Below, piece after piece: positions 9,348 through 19,667 of a stretch of DNA of 48,081 nt (position 1 is its first letter; every line of letters begins with the position of its first letter). Under the pieces are notes generated by a model. The model had not been told where the DNA came from and did no database searches. It saw nothing but the letters and a program-made list of their open reading frames with translations. Origin of the DNA: Pseudomonadota bacterium (GTDB lineage Bacteria > Pseudomonadota > Gammaproteobacteria > Pseudomonadales > Pseudohongiellaceae); NCBI GenBank assembly GCA_027623555.1, contig JAQBSZ010000030.1, positions 1 to 48,081 of the forward strand. The letters run 5' to 3'. The position numbers and the translations under genes were made by a program.

Positions 9348-10091
9348 TTACAATTGGGCGGCGATTTCGTCCGAGATGTTGGCATTGGAATACACATTCT
9401 GCACATCATCCAGGTCCTCCAGATGCTCAACCAACTTCAATAGCGTCTCGGCGCCAGCCAGATCCAGATCGATCTCAGTCGACGCCAGCATCGTCATCTC
9501 CGAGCGCATCGGTCTCAGTCCCTGGGCTTTCAATGCGTCCTGCACGGCGCCGAAGGTCTCCAGGGTAGTCAGCACGTCGATACTCCCATCATCGTTGGTT
9601 ACGACATCGTGTGCACCGGTATCGAGCGCAAGTTCCAGGATCTGTTCTTCATCGCTGCCCTTGGCAAAACTGATGATGCCGGTCTTCTCGAACAGGTAGG
9701 CGACCGATCCGTTCGTGCCCAGGCTGCCGCCGAACTTGCTGAAGCCATGGCGAACTTCCGCTACCGTGCGATTCTTGTTATCCGTGAGGGTTTCACACAG
9801 TATGGCAACACCACCGGGACCATATCCCTCGTACACCAGTGCCTCCAGCGAATCACTCTCGGCAGTACCTGCGCCGCGCGCCACGGCACGATTGATAGTA
9901 TCGCGGGTCATGTTGGCGCTCAGTGCCTTGTCAATCACTGCGCGCAAAGTCGGGTTGTCGGCGACATTGCCCCCACCCTGCTTTGCCGCCACTGTCAGCT
10001 CACGGATAATCTTGGTAAAAATCTTCCCGCGCTTGACATCCTGACCTGCCTTGCGGTGTTTGATATTGGCCCATTTGCTGTGACCCGCCAT
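9348..10091 (-). CDS. yebC: YebC/PmpR family protein
   Basis: The 247-residue product begins [18 protein letters not shown], the hallmark of the YebC family, and has the acidic-patch three-domain layout ([19 protein letters not shown]). Family members have been described as transcriptional regulators. YebC-type proteins have also been linked to rescue of ribosomes stalled at proline runs, and which applies here cannot be told from sequence. It lies between aspS (38 bases) and ruvC, the conserved proteobacterial order. Confidence 0.95.
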   Translation of the reverse strand: MAGHSKWANIKHRKAGQDVKRGKIFTKIIRELTVAAKQGGGNVADNPTLRAVIDKALSANMTRDTINRAVARGAGTAESDSLEALVYEGYGPGGVAILCETLTDNKNRTVAEVRHGFSKFGGSLGTNGSVAYLFEKTGIISFAKGSDEEQILELALDTGAHDVVTNDDGSIDVLTTLETFGAVQDALKAQGLRPMRSEMTMLASTEIDLDLAGAETLLKLVEHLEDLDDVQNVYSNANISDEIAAQL

Positions 10092-10129
10092 AGTTCAAGA
10101 CTCGCTTGCTTGGTTAATGCCTGAACAAT

Positions 10130-11902
10130 TCAGGAAGATTGTTTAACTTCGCGCAGCCTGATGTTCAGTTCGCGCAATTGCTGTGCAGACACTTCTCCGG
10201 GTGCATTAGTCAGCGGGCAGGCCGCGGACTGTGTCTTCGGAAATGCGATGACTTCCCGTATCGATGAGGCGCCGGTCATTAGCATAATCAGGCGATCGAA
10301 GCCGAAGGCAATACCGCCGTGCGGAGGACAACCGAAGCTGAGCGCCTTTAACAGGAAACCGAATTTTTCCTCGGCCTCTTCCTCGCCGATGCCAAGTGCC
10401 TTGAATACCGCCTGCTGCATCTGTGGCTTGTTGATACGTACCGACCCACCACCCAACTCAGTGCCGTTAAGTACCATGTCATAGGCGCGGGATAGTGCAT
10501 TGAGCGGATCACTCGTGAGCTGTTCTACATCACACGATGGCGCGGTAAAAGGATGGTGCAGCGAGGTAATACTGCCATCGCTATTTTCCTCGAACATGGG
10601 GAAGTCGTTTACCCACAGTGGCGCCCAACCCGCTCTTACCAGTCCCAGGTCATCAGCCACCTTCAAACGCAGCGCTCCGATGGCTTCATTTACTACCTTG
10701 GTCTTGTCGGCGCCGAAGAAGATAATGTCACCGGTTTGGGCATGCAACTGCTGCATCAGCGTGGCAGTCACGTCTTCACCGATAAATTTTATAATGGGTG
10801 ACTGCAGGCCATCCATGCCGGCAGCGATGTCGTTAACCTTTATCCAGGCCAGTCCCCTGGCTCCGTAGATCCCGACAAAATTGGTGTAGCCGTCGATGAC
10901 TTTACGGCTGAGGGTAGCACCGCCCGGAACCCGCAGGGCCACTACCCGACTGGCCGGGTCATTGGCGGGCCCGGCGAATACCTTGAATTCAACACTTGCC
11001 ATGAGATCGGCAATGTCCAGCAGCTCCAGGTCAATGCGCAGGTCCGGTTTGTCAGACCCATAACGCCGCAAGGCTTCTGCGTGAGACATCCGTGGAAAAG
11101 CATCGAACTCTACCTTCATGTGCATCTTGAACACGTGGCGGATCAGCTCTTCCATGATCTGCATGATCTCGTTCTCATCCATGAACGAAGTTTCCACATC
11201 GATCTGGGTGAATTCGGGTTGGCGGTCGGCACGCAGGTCTTCGTCTCGAAAACATTTGGCGATCTGGTAATAACGATCCATCCCCGACGCCATCAATATC
11301 TGTTTGAACAACTGCGGCGACTGCGGCAATGCGAAGAAGCGGTTCGGATGGGTTCTGCTGGGCACCAGGTAATCTCGCGCGCCTTCCGGAGTCGCCTTGG
11401 TCAGCAGCGGCGTTTCGATGTCTAGAAAGCCATTGCTGTCCATGAAATTACGTACGGTATTCGCTACCTTGGATCGAAACCTCAGTCGCGCAGCCATCTC
11501 GGGACGGCGCAGGTCAAGATAACGATAACGCAAGCGCAGATCTTCATGCACCTCGACATGGTCATCTAACTGGATGGGGGGCGTGTCGGCGGCGTTGAGT
11601 ACTTCCATCTGCTTGCCAAGCACTTCGATCTTGCCCGTCGGCATCTCCTCATTAATCGTGCCTTCCGGACGCAGCCTGACCCTGCCCTGTACTTTAATGA
11701 CAAATTCGTTGCGCACACCTTCGGCAATCGCAAAGCTCTCGACGGTATCCGGGTCGTAAACGACCTGGGCAATACCTTCACGGTCTCTTACATCGAGGAA
11801 GATAACGCCACCGTGATCCCGGCGACGATGCACCCAGCCATAGAGCAAGACGTCCTGGTCGACGTGTGTTTCGTTTAGTTCGCCGCAATAATGACTGCGC
11901 AT
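10130..11902 (-). CDS. aspS: aspartyl-tRNA synthetase
   Basis: This class II synthetase charges tRNA-Asp. The N-terminal OB anticodon-binding domain (residues 1-105) contains [14 protein letters not shown]. The catalytic core has motif 2 in [20 protein letters not shown] and motif 3 in [13 protein letters not shown]. The bacterial GAD insertion lies at about 290-420. Length 590 is typical for bacterial AspRS. Whether it also charges tRNA-Asn cannot be settled here. It heads the block with yebC downstream. Confidence 0.97.
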   Translation of the reverse strand: MRSHYCGELNETHVDQDVLLYGWVHRRRDHGGVIFLDVRDREGIAQVVYDPDTVESFAIAEGVRNEFVIKVQGRVRLRPEGTINEEMPTGKIEVLGKQMEVLNAADTPPIQLDDHVEVHEDLRLRYRYLDLRRPEMAARLRFRSKVANTVRNFMDSNGFLDIETPLLTKATPEGARDYLVPSRTHPNRFFALPQSPQLFKQILMASGMDRYYQIAKCFRDEDLRADRQPEFTQIDVETSFMDENEIMQIMEELIRHVFKMHMKVEFDAFPRMSHAEALRRYGSDKPDLRIDLELLDIADLMASVEFKVFAGPANDPASRVVALRVPGGATLSRKVIDGYTNFVGIYGARGLAWIKVNDIAAGMDGLQSPIIKFIGEDVTATLMQQLHAQTGDIIFFGADKTKVVNEAIGALRLKVADDLGLVRAGWAPLWVNDFPMFEENSDGSITSLHHPFTAPSCDVEQLTSDPLNALSRAYDMVLNGTELGGGSVRINKPQMQQAVFKALGIGEEEAEEKFGFLLKALSFGCPPHGGIAFGFDRLIMLMTGASSIREVIAFPKTQSAACPLTNAPGEVSAQQLRELNIRLREVKQSS

Positions 11903-11998
11903 ACCTAATTCCTGTAAAAAAACTTCAACTATTCAAATATCAGGTGCCAGACTTCCAGACCCGAGCTAATTGTTTAACACTTGCTGTGAATCTCGACC

Positions 11999-12430
11999 CT
12001 ATGCTTCCACCGTTTTGGTGGTGGGTTTGGAAGCGCCACTCTCGCCCTTACTCTTGGTTTCTTGCTTGCTCTTATTTGCCACTGACTTATCAGGGCCCTC
12101 GGTTTTGCCCTGCTCGGTTTTGCCCCCTTCGGTCTTCTCCGACTCGCCTTTGCCCTGCTCTGCATTGCCGGCCGATTTGCTGGATTCCTCGCTACTACCC
12201 GAGTCGGCCTTGCTCGCCGATTCTGATTCGGCCAGCTGTTTCTTGTCGCCAGTCTTGAAATCGGTCTCATACCAGCCGCCACCTTTCAACCGGAAACTCG
12301 GCGCCGACACCAATTTTCTCAGCTTCTGTTGCTGACATGCCGGGCACTCACTCAAGGGGGCATCACTGATTTTCTGCAGCGTTTCCAGCCTGTTATGGCA
12401 ATTGCTGCATTGGTACTCATAAATCGGCAT
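11999..12430 (-). CDS. FmdB-family zinc ribbon protein with low-complexity tail
   Basis: The first 60 residues (MPIYEYQCSNCHNRLETLQK) form a small zinc ribbon with Cys8, Cys11, Cys29 and Cys32, the FmdB_C1-C2 type regulatory domain. Residues 75-143 are a Lys/Glu/Ser/Gly-rich tail (QGKGESEKTEGGKTEQGKTE) without predicted fold, longer than in many homologues. The gene stands just upstream of aspS, as it often does in gammaproteobacteria. Molecular function is not established for this family. Confidence 0.85.
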   Translation of the reverse strand: MPIYEYQCSNCHNRLETLQKISDAPLSECPACQQQKLRKLVSAPSFRLKGGGWYETDFKTGDKKQLAESESASKADSGSSEESSKSAGNAEQGKGESEKTEGGKTEQGKTEGPDKSVANKSKQETKSKGESGASKPTTKTVEA

Positions 12431-13322
12431 GGCTGATCTCTTCTTCTGACTTACAGTGGGTTGGCGGTCTCTCGCCAGAGTTCGCTAGCGGTCGAATCAC
12501 CACCAGTGGCTAAACCTGTGTTGTCACAGGAACTGGCGAGCCGTTGCTGGAGCGAGCGGCCCATCAGCGACCGGCCCAGCAGACAGTACGCGCCTAAAAA
12601 CCGGCCATTATACCTTATAAGCTTTTTTCCACGCACCCCCGATCTGCAGCTGAATTACCATGCTACCAACGCCGGTGCCGGATCATTAGAACCACCTGCT
12701 CACCCATTGACCGAAGCGGGATCGGCAAACAACAATTGCAGGTGTGTGGTGAATCCGAGCCCGCACAGGAACCGAACAGAGTCGACCCATCCTGGTGCAC
12801 GGCCTCTTTCGAATAGTGCGCACACAATGACACGTCAAGTTTTTAATAAAAAAGCAGGACGAATAGTGAAAGCTTGGTCTGCAATTTCAGCATTGAAATT
12901 CGCCAGGAATTTTCATTGCGGCAGGTTTTCACAAGCACCTGGAAGGTTTCCAATAACTACTTTCAAGCGTATATATTGCATCGAGAGAAAAACGGCCTCA
13001 ATCTCTAGCCACAGAGCAAACCTGCCAGGTATTTAAAACAACCCAATTACCCGTGAAGTTAAAATTGTCAATAGAGATTGAAGCTATTTTTACCGATGTT
13101 TTCGTAATACTTAATCAAGCTCACATATTTGCTAGAAGTACTTGCTCAGTGATTATGAATGATTTATAAATATACCCCCCTGAGCAACTGTTGAACAACT
13201 GTTGAACAAGGACATAGTTTCTCAAGCATTTCACCTGAAAAATATTCGGAATTTCCCAGCCTGGCAAAACTGTCCAAAATGCAGAATGCCAGCAAACCTG
13301 AAAATTGAAGAAGAGATTGGGC
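12431..13322. other. long gene-poor intergenic region before the HU gene
   Basis: About 890 bases lie between the divergent FmdB and HU-like genes. Open frames here lack family resemblance and good start signals. A small hairpin (CCTGTGttgtCACAGG) is at 12518-12533. An 11-bp tandem repeat of ctgttgaacaa is at about 13188-13209. An AT-rich stretch with TATAAA at 13165-13170 may be part of the HU promoter, but its -35 is weak. Confidence 0.5.
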
Positions 13323-13688
13323 ATGGCTGTTAGAAAATCATCCACTGGTGCTGCCAACAAAAAAGCATCCGCAATACAAAAAAAATACACCAAGACAGAA
13401 ATTCTAAATGAGATTGCTCTTAACACCTCGATAAACAAGAAAGAGGTGTCTGCAGTGCTCGATGAGTTATCCGTAATTATCGAACGGCATATTAAGAAAC
13501 GTGCAGTCGGTGAATTTACACTTCCCGGGCTACTGAAAATTAAATCAGTAGTGCGACCTGCCCGACCCGCTCGCAAGAATGTTCCTAACCCTTTCCGTCC
13601 GGGTGAGCGTATGGATATTCCCCGCAAGCCGGCTAGCACCCGCGTCAAGTTATTGCCTTTGAAAAAGCTCAAGGAATTTGCTCTCTAG
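13323..13688 (+). CDS. HU-family DNA-binding protein with basic N-terminal tail
   Basis: Residues 25-121 match the HU/IHF fold (YTKTEILNEIALNTSINKKE, then GEFTLPGLLKIKSVVRPARP and NPFRPGERMDIP). It ends in RVKLLPLKKLKEFAL, typical of the longer HU variants found in several proteobacteria. The first 25 residues are Lys/Ala/Ser-rich and probably disordered. I chose the ATG at 13323 because GAAGAAGAG lies 7 bases upstream; an in-frame TTG at 13305 is less likely. A terminator follows. The role is presumably nucleoid structuring. Confidence 0.9.
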   Translation: MAVRKSSTGAANKKASAIQKKYTKTEILNEIALNTSINKKEVSAVLDELSVIIERHIKKRAVGEFTLPGLLKIKSVVRPARPARKNVPNPFRPGERMDIPRKPASTRVKLLPLKKLKEFAL

Positions 13689-13826
13689 ATACATTCCCGC
13701 TCCTGACCACTGCTCGTAAAGCCAGCACTATCTAAAATAGGCAGGAAACCAGGTTAGAAGCCAGGTAAAAAGATGGGTAGAAATATCGAGTGAGAGCCGT
13801 AAAAAAACTCCCGGGGTATTCGCAGC

Positions 13827-13854
13827 AAGGCAGCCAATGGCTGCCTTTCTTTTG
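13827..13854 (+). terminator. Rho-independent terminator after the HU gene
   Basis: AAGGCAGCC-aat-GGCTGCCTT forms a perfect 9-bp stem with a 3-base loop, followed by tcttttg. It stands 138 bases after the HU stop and just before proS, so it separates the two transcripts. Confidence 0.85.
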
Positions 13855-13899
13855 TGATACCTTTTACCGACAGAAGCAACGCCCCAACCTGGATAGACA

Positions 13900-15642
13900 A
13901 TGCGAACCAGTAAGTATCTGTTAGCCACCATCAAGGAAACCCCTGCCGACGCCGAGGTCATTAGCCATCAGTTGATGCTGAGAGCTGGCCTGATTCGGAA
14001 GCTGGCCAGCGGCCTGTATACATGGCTGCCTCTGGGACTACGGGTATTGCACAAGGTCAGCCAAATCGTGCGCGAAGAGATGGACCGGTCCGGAGCTATG
14101 GAGGTCTCCATGCCCGTGGTTCAGCATGCCGAGCTCTGGCAAGAGTCGGGTCGCTGGCAGGACATGGGTCCGGAGTTGCTGCGTTTTAAGGATCGGCATG
14201 ACCGGGATTTCTGCCTGGGACCCACCCATGAAGAGGTCATTACCGATCTTATCCGGCACGAATACAGCAGCTACAAGCAATTGCCTGCCAATTTTTATCA
14301 GATTCAGACCAAGTTCCGCGATGAGCGTCGACCGCGCTTTGGGGTAATGCGTGCCCGTGAATTCATCATGAAAGATGCCTATTCCTTCCACGCCACTGAT
14401 GCTTCACTGGAAGAAACCTACCAACTTATGCATAGCACTTACTCTATGATATTCACCCGGCTCGGTCTGGATTTCCGTCCGGTAATTGCAGATTCGGGAA
14501 ATATTGGCGGCAGTACGTCACATGAATTTCACGTTCTGGCAGACTCCGGCGAAGATGAAATAGTCTTCAGCACCGTCAGTGACTATGCAGCTAACCGAGA
14601 GCTCGCCGAGGGTTCCATACCAGGAAATCCAGACGATAGTGTGCCATTGACTGCTGAACTGGTGAGTACCGGTGCGGCAACCACGATTGCGGCCGTAGCA
14701 GAGTTTCTGAAAGTCGATGCTAAGTCTGTTGTCAAGACTTTGCTGGTACACGCTGAAGATGAAAATGGTGCGGCATCGAACACTATTGTTGCCCTGTTAC
14801 TAAGAGGAGATCAGGAACTTAACGAGACCAAGGCACAAAAACTTGCCGGCATAGAATCGCCACTGCGCTTCGCCGACGATGCGACAATTGAGAAGAGTGT
14901 TGGTTGTCCCCCTGGCTGCATCGGTCCATACCATTTATCGATTCGCGTCATTGCCGATCATTCGGTAGTGAATATGCGCAATTTCGTGTGCGGTGCAAAC
15001 GAGCAAGGCAAGCACTACCTGAATGCAAACTGGAACGAGGATTTCAAATTTGACGAAGTCGTTGATCTTCGCAAGGTGCAGGAAGGCGATATCAGTCCTG
15101 ACGGCAAAGGCGTATTGGCAATCAGGCGCGGCATTGAAGTAGGCCATATCTTTCAGCTTGGCAAAAAATACAGCAAGGCGCTCAACGCCACCGTCCTGGA
15201 TGAAAACGGCAAGGCTGTTGTCATGTCCATGGGCTGCTACGGCATCGGAGTTACCCGCGTAGTCGCTGCCTGTATCGAGCAGAATCACGATGAACGAGGC
15301 ATTATCTGGCCAGACAACATCGCCCCTTTTAATCTGATTATTGTGCAGATCGATGCCCACAAATCAACACAGGTGAAGGAAGTCTCTGAATTTCTCTATA
15401 CGAAAACCACCGAACTTGGCATCGGTGTATTGCTGGATGATCGCGACAAGAAGACCAGCCCAGGAGTCAAGTTCGCCGAGTCTGAGCTTATCGGCATTCC
15501 CCATCGCATTGTGATTTCACCACGTAGCCTGGCCGATGGGGTCGTTGAATACACACGACGGGCTGATGGCGAAAAACAGCTAATCAACCGGGATGCCGTA
15601 CTGGAATTTCTGGCCAGCACTATCCCTGCAGAGGCTCTTTAG
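13900..15642 (+). CDS. proS: prolyl-tRNA synthetase (bacterial type)
   Basis: This class II synthetase charges tRNA-Pro. It begins [20 protein letters not shown]. Motif 1 is in the [18 protein letters not shown] region and motif 2 in [19 protein letters not shown]. An editing (INS) insertion spans about residues 225-400, motif 3 is in [10 protein letters not shown], and a C-terminal anticodon-binding domain completes it. Length 580 is the usual bacterial form. It ends 2 bases short of the convergent acylphosphatase stop. Confidence 0.97.
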   Translation: MRTSKYLLATIKETPADAEVISHQLMLRAGLIRKLASGLYTWLPLGLRVLHKVSQIVREEMDRSGAMEVSMPVVQHAELWQESGRWQDMGPELLRFKDRHDRDFCLGPTHEEVITDLIRHEYSSYKQLPANFYQIQTKFRDERRPRFGVMRAREFIMKDAYSFHATDASLEETYQLMHSTYSMIFTRLGLDFRPVIADSGNIGGSTSHEFHVLADSGEDEIVFSTVSDYAANRELAEGSIPGNPDDSVPLTAELVSTGAATTIAAVAEFLKVDAKSVVKTLLVHAEDENGAASNTIVALLLRGDQELNETKAQKLAGIESPLRFADDATIEKSVGCPPGCIGPYHLSIRVIADHSVVNMRNFVCGANEQGKHYLNANWNEDFKFDEVVDLRKVQEGDISPDGKGVLAIRRGIEVGHIFQLGKKYSKALNATVLDENGKAVVMSMGCYGIGVTRVVAACIEQNHDERGIIWPDNIAPFNLIIVQIDAHKSTQVKEVSEFLYTKTTELGIGVLLDDRDKKTSPGVKFAESELIGIPHRIVISPRSLADGVVEYTRRADGEKQLINRDAVLEFLASTIPAEAL

Positions 15643-15644
15643 CT

Positions 15645-15932
15645 TCAGTCGAGTATCTCGAATTCATTAAGCCCCGGGTCTTCGCAAACTTTAAGATCCA
15701 CTGACTCTACACTGGCCTGGTTCGGCCCGCTCTGCAACCAGACCTTCATGAACTCTACTCCAAACTTATTGCCGGCTATCAGAATTTCGACAGCACCATC
15801 GTCGGTATTTCTGACCCAGCCCGTCAGTTTCAGGCTGCGCGCCTTCTCCTTGGCTTGAGAGCGAAAAAATACGCCCTGAACCTTGCCTTTAACGAGGCCG
15901 GTGACTGCTGTGGTGTAAGTTTGTGTAGACAT
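15645..15932 (-). CDS. acylphosphatase
   Basis: This small enzyme hydrolyses carboxyl-phosphate bonds. The alpha/beta sandwich signature is present: GKVQGVFFRSQAKEKA with the catalytic arginine, then LTGWVRNTDDGAVEI with the catalytic asparagine. I start it at the ATG at 15932 (MSTQTYTTAV, 95 residues), close to the family length and with GCAGGA just upstream. An in-frame ATG 33 bases earlier would add a poorly conserved tail. It is convergent with proS, as expected from pseudomonad synteny. Confidence 0.92.
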   Translation of the reverse strand: MSTQTYTTAVTGLVKGKVQGVFFRSQAKEKARSLKLTGWVRNTDDGAVEILIAGNKFGVEFMKVWLQSGPNQASVESVDLKVCEDPGLNEFEILD

Positions 15933-15963
15933 AATTCCTGCTCTCTGGTTTTTTATGTGCGCC

Positions 15964-16015
15964 ATCTGGCTTACGGCGCTTCCTGCCTTACAGCGCTATC
16001 TGGCTTACGGCGCTT
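15964..16015. repeat. imperfect triple tandem repeat of about 17 bp
   Basis: ATCTGGCTTACGGCGCTT occurs at 15964-15981 and again exactly at 15998-16015. A degenerate copy, cctgccttacagcgct, fills the space between. The array lies in the divergent spacer between the acylphosphatase gene and yihY. No function is apparent. Confidence 0.7.
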
Positions 16016-16139
16016 GCTAACCTGATGTGCGCTTGCTCGCTAAAGCCGCATCGCTGTTTAACGCCCAATCCAGTCTGGGGCTGTAGGTAAGGGTCCGATA
16101 TCCCGTATACTACTAGAAATTTGTCACTAAATAATTTCC

Positions 16140-17543
16140 ATGACAATACAATTTAGCGCCATCAAGTCCTTTATTGATTCGATTTCCTCCAGGATCAGCG
16201 GATTTGTCTGGCAACAACACGCAGAAAAGCTGCCAATCTGGCAACGCCTGGCTATCCGCAGCATGCAGATTTTCCTGGCGGTGGCTCGCGATCTGCTCCA
16301 CGGCCAGCTCTCATTGCGAGCCATGAGCCTGGTCTTCACAACCGTCATCGGTTTCTTTCCGTTGCTGGCTCTCACCTTTGCGGTGTTGAAGGGGCTGGGG
16401 GTGCACAATGCCATGGAGCCCACCCTGCTCGCCCTGCTGCAACCTCTGGGTGAACGGGCTAATGAGCTAACCGGTGAAGTCCTGACCTATGTTGATAATT
16501 TGCAGGTAGAACTGATCGGCATTACCAGCATCGGCCTGCTGCTCTACATCGTGCTCGATATGATGCTGAAGATCGAGTCATCGTTCAATTACATTTGGGC
16601 AGTCAAGCGTGGGCGTTCCTGGTCCAGCCGTATCAGCGAGTACCTGTTCGCAGTAATCGTCAGCCCGCTGTTATTGTTTCTATCGATAAGCATCACTTCT
16701 TATATAAATACCAATTTCTTCGAGCGCCTGCTGGAGAATCTGGCCTATGGTGGCGTGATCCTGGAATTCACCGCCTTTGTCGTCTCAATTCTGTTGATGT
16801 CACTGGCATTCGCCTTCGCCTATAGTTTCCTGCCGAACACCCAGGTTAAATTCGGGTCGGCATTTATCGGTGGACTCGTAACAACCATAATCTGGAAATT
16901 AATGGGTTCGGTATTCCAGGGAATCTTTGTCGCCTCTGCGCGTGAATCTATTTATCTGGCTTTCGCGACCGCCGTCGTAGTGATGTTTTTTATCTACATC
17001 GGCTGGCTGGTTGCGCTAATCGGTAGCAGCATTGCGTTTTATCACCAGAATATTGCCAAGGCTCGTACTGGCAGGGAAAAGATGGTGCTCAGCATTTCCC
17101 AGCAGGAGCAATTGAGCCTGGCTGTGGCGACTGTGATCATTCAACGCTTCTCTACCGGGGCGGACCCTGTGGATGAAGATCAACTGGCAGTGGCCCTGCA
17201 CAGTAGCCCGGTAGCGATTGAGAATTCGCTGGAGGTACTGGAAAAGATCGGTCTTATCATCGCAACCGGCGAAGACCCGGTGCGATACCTGCCCAGTCGT
17301 TCCGTGGATGATTGCACTATGGTCGATATATGGAGAGCATTGCGTAACTACAATACCGACATGATTTATAACAATGTCGAGTCAGAAGCGATGCGGCGGG
17401 TACTGAATTTCCAGGCCAGTCTCGACGCCGCCGTCGAAGCACAGCTGGGTGATCGGCGCTTTGTCGAACCGGCTACTACTACCCAGTCAAGCTCCCGGCA
17501 AGCAGAGATCGCTGAGCTGAAAATCAAAACTGGAAGCACATAA
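16140..17543 (+). CDS. yihY: YihY/BrkB-family inner membrane protein
   Basis: This polytopic protein has about six membrane segments between residues 60 and 305 and the family signature MSLVFTTVIGFFPLLALTFA. A cytoplasmic C-terminal domain of about 150 residues follows, with winged-helix-like character (LAVALHSSPVAIENSLEVLE). The family was once called ribonuclease BN, but that is not supported and the true function is unknown. Its position ahead of arsC and wrbA matches the pseudomonad order. The ribosome binding site is weak. Confidence 0.9.
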   Translation: MTIQFSAIKSFIDSISSRISGFVWQQHAEKLPIWQRLAIRSMQIFLAVARDLLHGQLSLRAMSLVFTTVIGFFPLLALTFAVLKGLGVHNAMEPTLLALLQPLGERANELTGEVLTYVDNLQVELIGITSIGLLLYIVLDMMLKIESSFNYIWAVKRGRSWSSRISEYLFAVIVSPLLLFLSISITSYINTNFFERLLENLAYGGVILEFTAFVVSILLMSLAFAFAYSFLPNTQVKFGSAFIGGLVTTIIWKLMGSVFQGIFVASARESIYLAFATAVVVMFFIYIGWLVALIGSSIAFYHQNIAKARTGREKMVLSISQQEQLSLAVATVIIQRFSTGADPVDEDQLAVALHSSPVAIENSLEVLEKIGLIIATGEDPVRYLPSRSVDDCTMVDIWRALRNYNTDMIYNNVESEAMRRVLNFQASLDAAVEAQLGDRRFVEPATTTQSSSRQAEIAELKIKTGST

Positions 17544-17562
17544 AAGAAGAATGCGAGGCAGC

Positions 17563-17919
17563 ATGGAGCCAATCACTATTTACTATAACCCAAACTGTTC
17601 CAAGTCTCGGGCAACCCTGGCGCTCTTAGAAGAGAACGATGTGAGTCCCGAGATTATTTATTACCTGGATACTCCTCCTGACAAGCAGCAACTCATTGCA
17701 CTGCTTAAAAAACTAAACCTCAGCCTGAGAGACATTTTGCGAAAGGGTGAACCTGATTATGTAGACCTCGGGCTGGACGATGAGACCCTCAGTGAAGAGA
17801 TCATTTTCGATCTGGTCAGCAAACATCCGCTGCTGATACAACGGCCCATAGTAGTACAGGGTGACAAGGCAATATTGGCACGCCCGCCGGAAGCTGTTCT
17901 GGCACTTCTGCAAGACTGA
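17563..17919 (+). CDS. ArsC/YfgD-family thioredoxin-fold reductase
   Basis: The ArsC-like thioredoxin fold is clear: ITIYYNPNCSKSRATLALLE with the single catalytic cysteine, then the arginine-containing RPIVVQGDKAILARPPE near the end. True arsenate reductases and the housekeeping YfgD group share this pattern. The conserved core location next to wrbA favours a housekeeping role over arsenic resistance. I start at the ATG at 17563 because GAGG lies just upstream; an earlier ATG at 17551 adds four residues. 118 residues is typical. Confidence 0.88.
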   Translation: MEPITIYYNPNCSKSRATLALLEENDVSPEIIYYLDTPPDKQQLIALLKKLNLSLRDILRKGEPDYVDLGLDDETLSEEIIFDLVSKHPLLIQRPIVVQGDKAILARPPEAVLALLQD

Positions 17920-17943
17920 CAGCATCGGGTAGTTTGGATTTAG

Positions 17944-18564
<621 letters not shown>

Positions 18565-18571
18565 GTTCGCG

Positions 18572-18952
18572 ATGAGCAAGCTATCCTCACTGCCTCCAGC
18601 TATCTTAAGGTGGCAACAACTGGTTCTGTGCAGCTACTACGGACTCATTCTCTACTTCGCAGTGAACAGTGTGCTGGCGGTCGGTTCCGGGATTGCTGCA
18701 CCGCTGGCAGTCTGGCTGATCCAGATCGCTCCGTTGTTGTTATTCGCACCGGGATTGCATCGCCGCCACCTCAGAACCTATGCCTGGCTCTGCTTCGTTG
18801 TGCTGTTATATTTTATTCATGGCGTGCTGCTGGTCTTCGACCCGGGCAGAATCTGGCTTGGATTAACCGAGGTGGTGCTGTGTGTTGCACTATTTGCGTT
18901 TCTTTTTGTGTTCATCCGCCAGTATCGCGCACACTTCCAGGTGCCTCTCTAG
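18572..18952 (+). CDS. DUF2069 membrane protein
   Basis: This 126-residue hydrophobic protein has four probable transmembrane helices (about 17-37, 44-62, 69-88 and 95-115) and short charged ends. It matches DUF2069, a gammaproteobacterial family with no assigned function that is regularly found between wrbA and hda, as here. It starts 7 bases after wrbA, so co-expression is likely. It is convergent with hda. Confidence 0.88.
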   Translation: MSKLSSLPPAILRWQQLVLCSYYGLILYFAVNSVLAVGSGIAAPLAVWLIQIAPLLLFAPGLHRRHLRTYAWLCFVVLLYFIHGVLLVFDPGRIWLGLTEVVLCVALFAFLFVFIRQYRAHFQVPL

Positions 18953-18962
18953 CCTGGACTGA

Positions 18963-19664
18963 CTACCAATCCATTGTCGCCTTCACCAGCGGTATGGTAA
19001 GCGGCCGCTTATGGGTCAGCGAGCTGTCATCCAGACGCTGCAGCACATCCATCAAACCGGCCATGCTGCGCTCTCCACGCTGATAGATAAAGCCAGCCAC
19101 GGCGTCGGACAATTGCATGCCGCGTTTTGCCGCACGTAATTGCAGCGCCTTGATTTTTTCGGACTCAACCAGGGGTTTCAACTGGTAGACCAGTGCCGAG
19201 TTTAACCGTGAACCCAGGTCGGCGAGACTAACAGAGATATTCTGGGGTGGCGCGTCTGCGCCGATGATGAGTGTGGTATCACGCTGACTGATGGCATTGA
19301 ATTCGGTAAACAAGGCCGCCTCCCAGTCCGGATCACCCACCAACGCTTCCAGATTATCAATACTCACCAGAGAAAGGCTGTTAGTGCCGGTAAGTATTTC
19401 TGGACTGAACTCGGCCTTTTGCAGCATCGGCAGGTAGATGGCACCACGCTTCTGCGCCGTGGCTTGATGACACATCGCCTGCAACAGATGCGTTATCCCC
19501 GCCGAAGACTTACCCCAGAGATAAAAAACCTGTCCATCGGCATCTGGCGATTGCAAATTATTCAGCAATTGCTGGTTCTGTTCATTCACCAGGAAGTTTT
19601 CCAGGGTTGCGTCATCATTCAACGTGACCCCGAGTGTCAACTGGGTGGGGATTGGATTGCTCAT
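18963..19664 (-). CDS. hda: DnaA regulatory inactivator Hda
   Basis: Hda promotes ATP hydrolysis by DnaA on the sliding clamp, preventing re-initiation. The DnaA-like AAA domain covers the protein, with a degenerate Walker A (YLWGKSSAGITHLLQA, from residue 48) typical of Hda. An N-terminal clamp-binding motif QLTLGV is at residues 8-13. Length 233 is standard. It follows the DUF2066 gene with a 3-base gap, matching the pseudomonad arrangement. Confidence 0.94.
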   Translation of the reverse strand: MSNPIPTQLTLGVTLNDDATLENFLVNEQNQQLLNNLQSPDADGQVFYLWGKSSAGITHLLQAMCHQATAQKRGAIYLPMLQKAEFSPEILTGTNSLSLVSIDNLEALVGDPDWEAALFTEFNAISQRDTTLIIGADAPPQNISVSLADLGSRLNSALVYQLKPLVESEKIKALQLRAAKRGMQLSDAVAGFIYQRGERSMAGLMDVLQRLDDSSLTHKRPLTIPLVKATMDW

Positions 19665-19667
19665 GAA

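Noticed and set aside
12461..13036. 191-codon plus-strand open frame in the spacer before the HU gene
   Set aside because: Composition is unlike neighbouring proteins, with no domain resemblance, no ribosome binding site and no operon context.
17563..17919. Linking the ArsC-like gene to the arsenosugar cluster as an arsenic operon
   Set aside because: The gene is 10 kb away, in the conserved yihY-arsC-wrbA core context shared with pseudomonads, and the YfgD-type group is not necessarily arsenate-specific.
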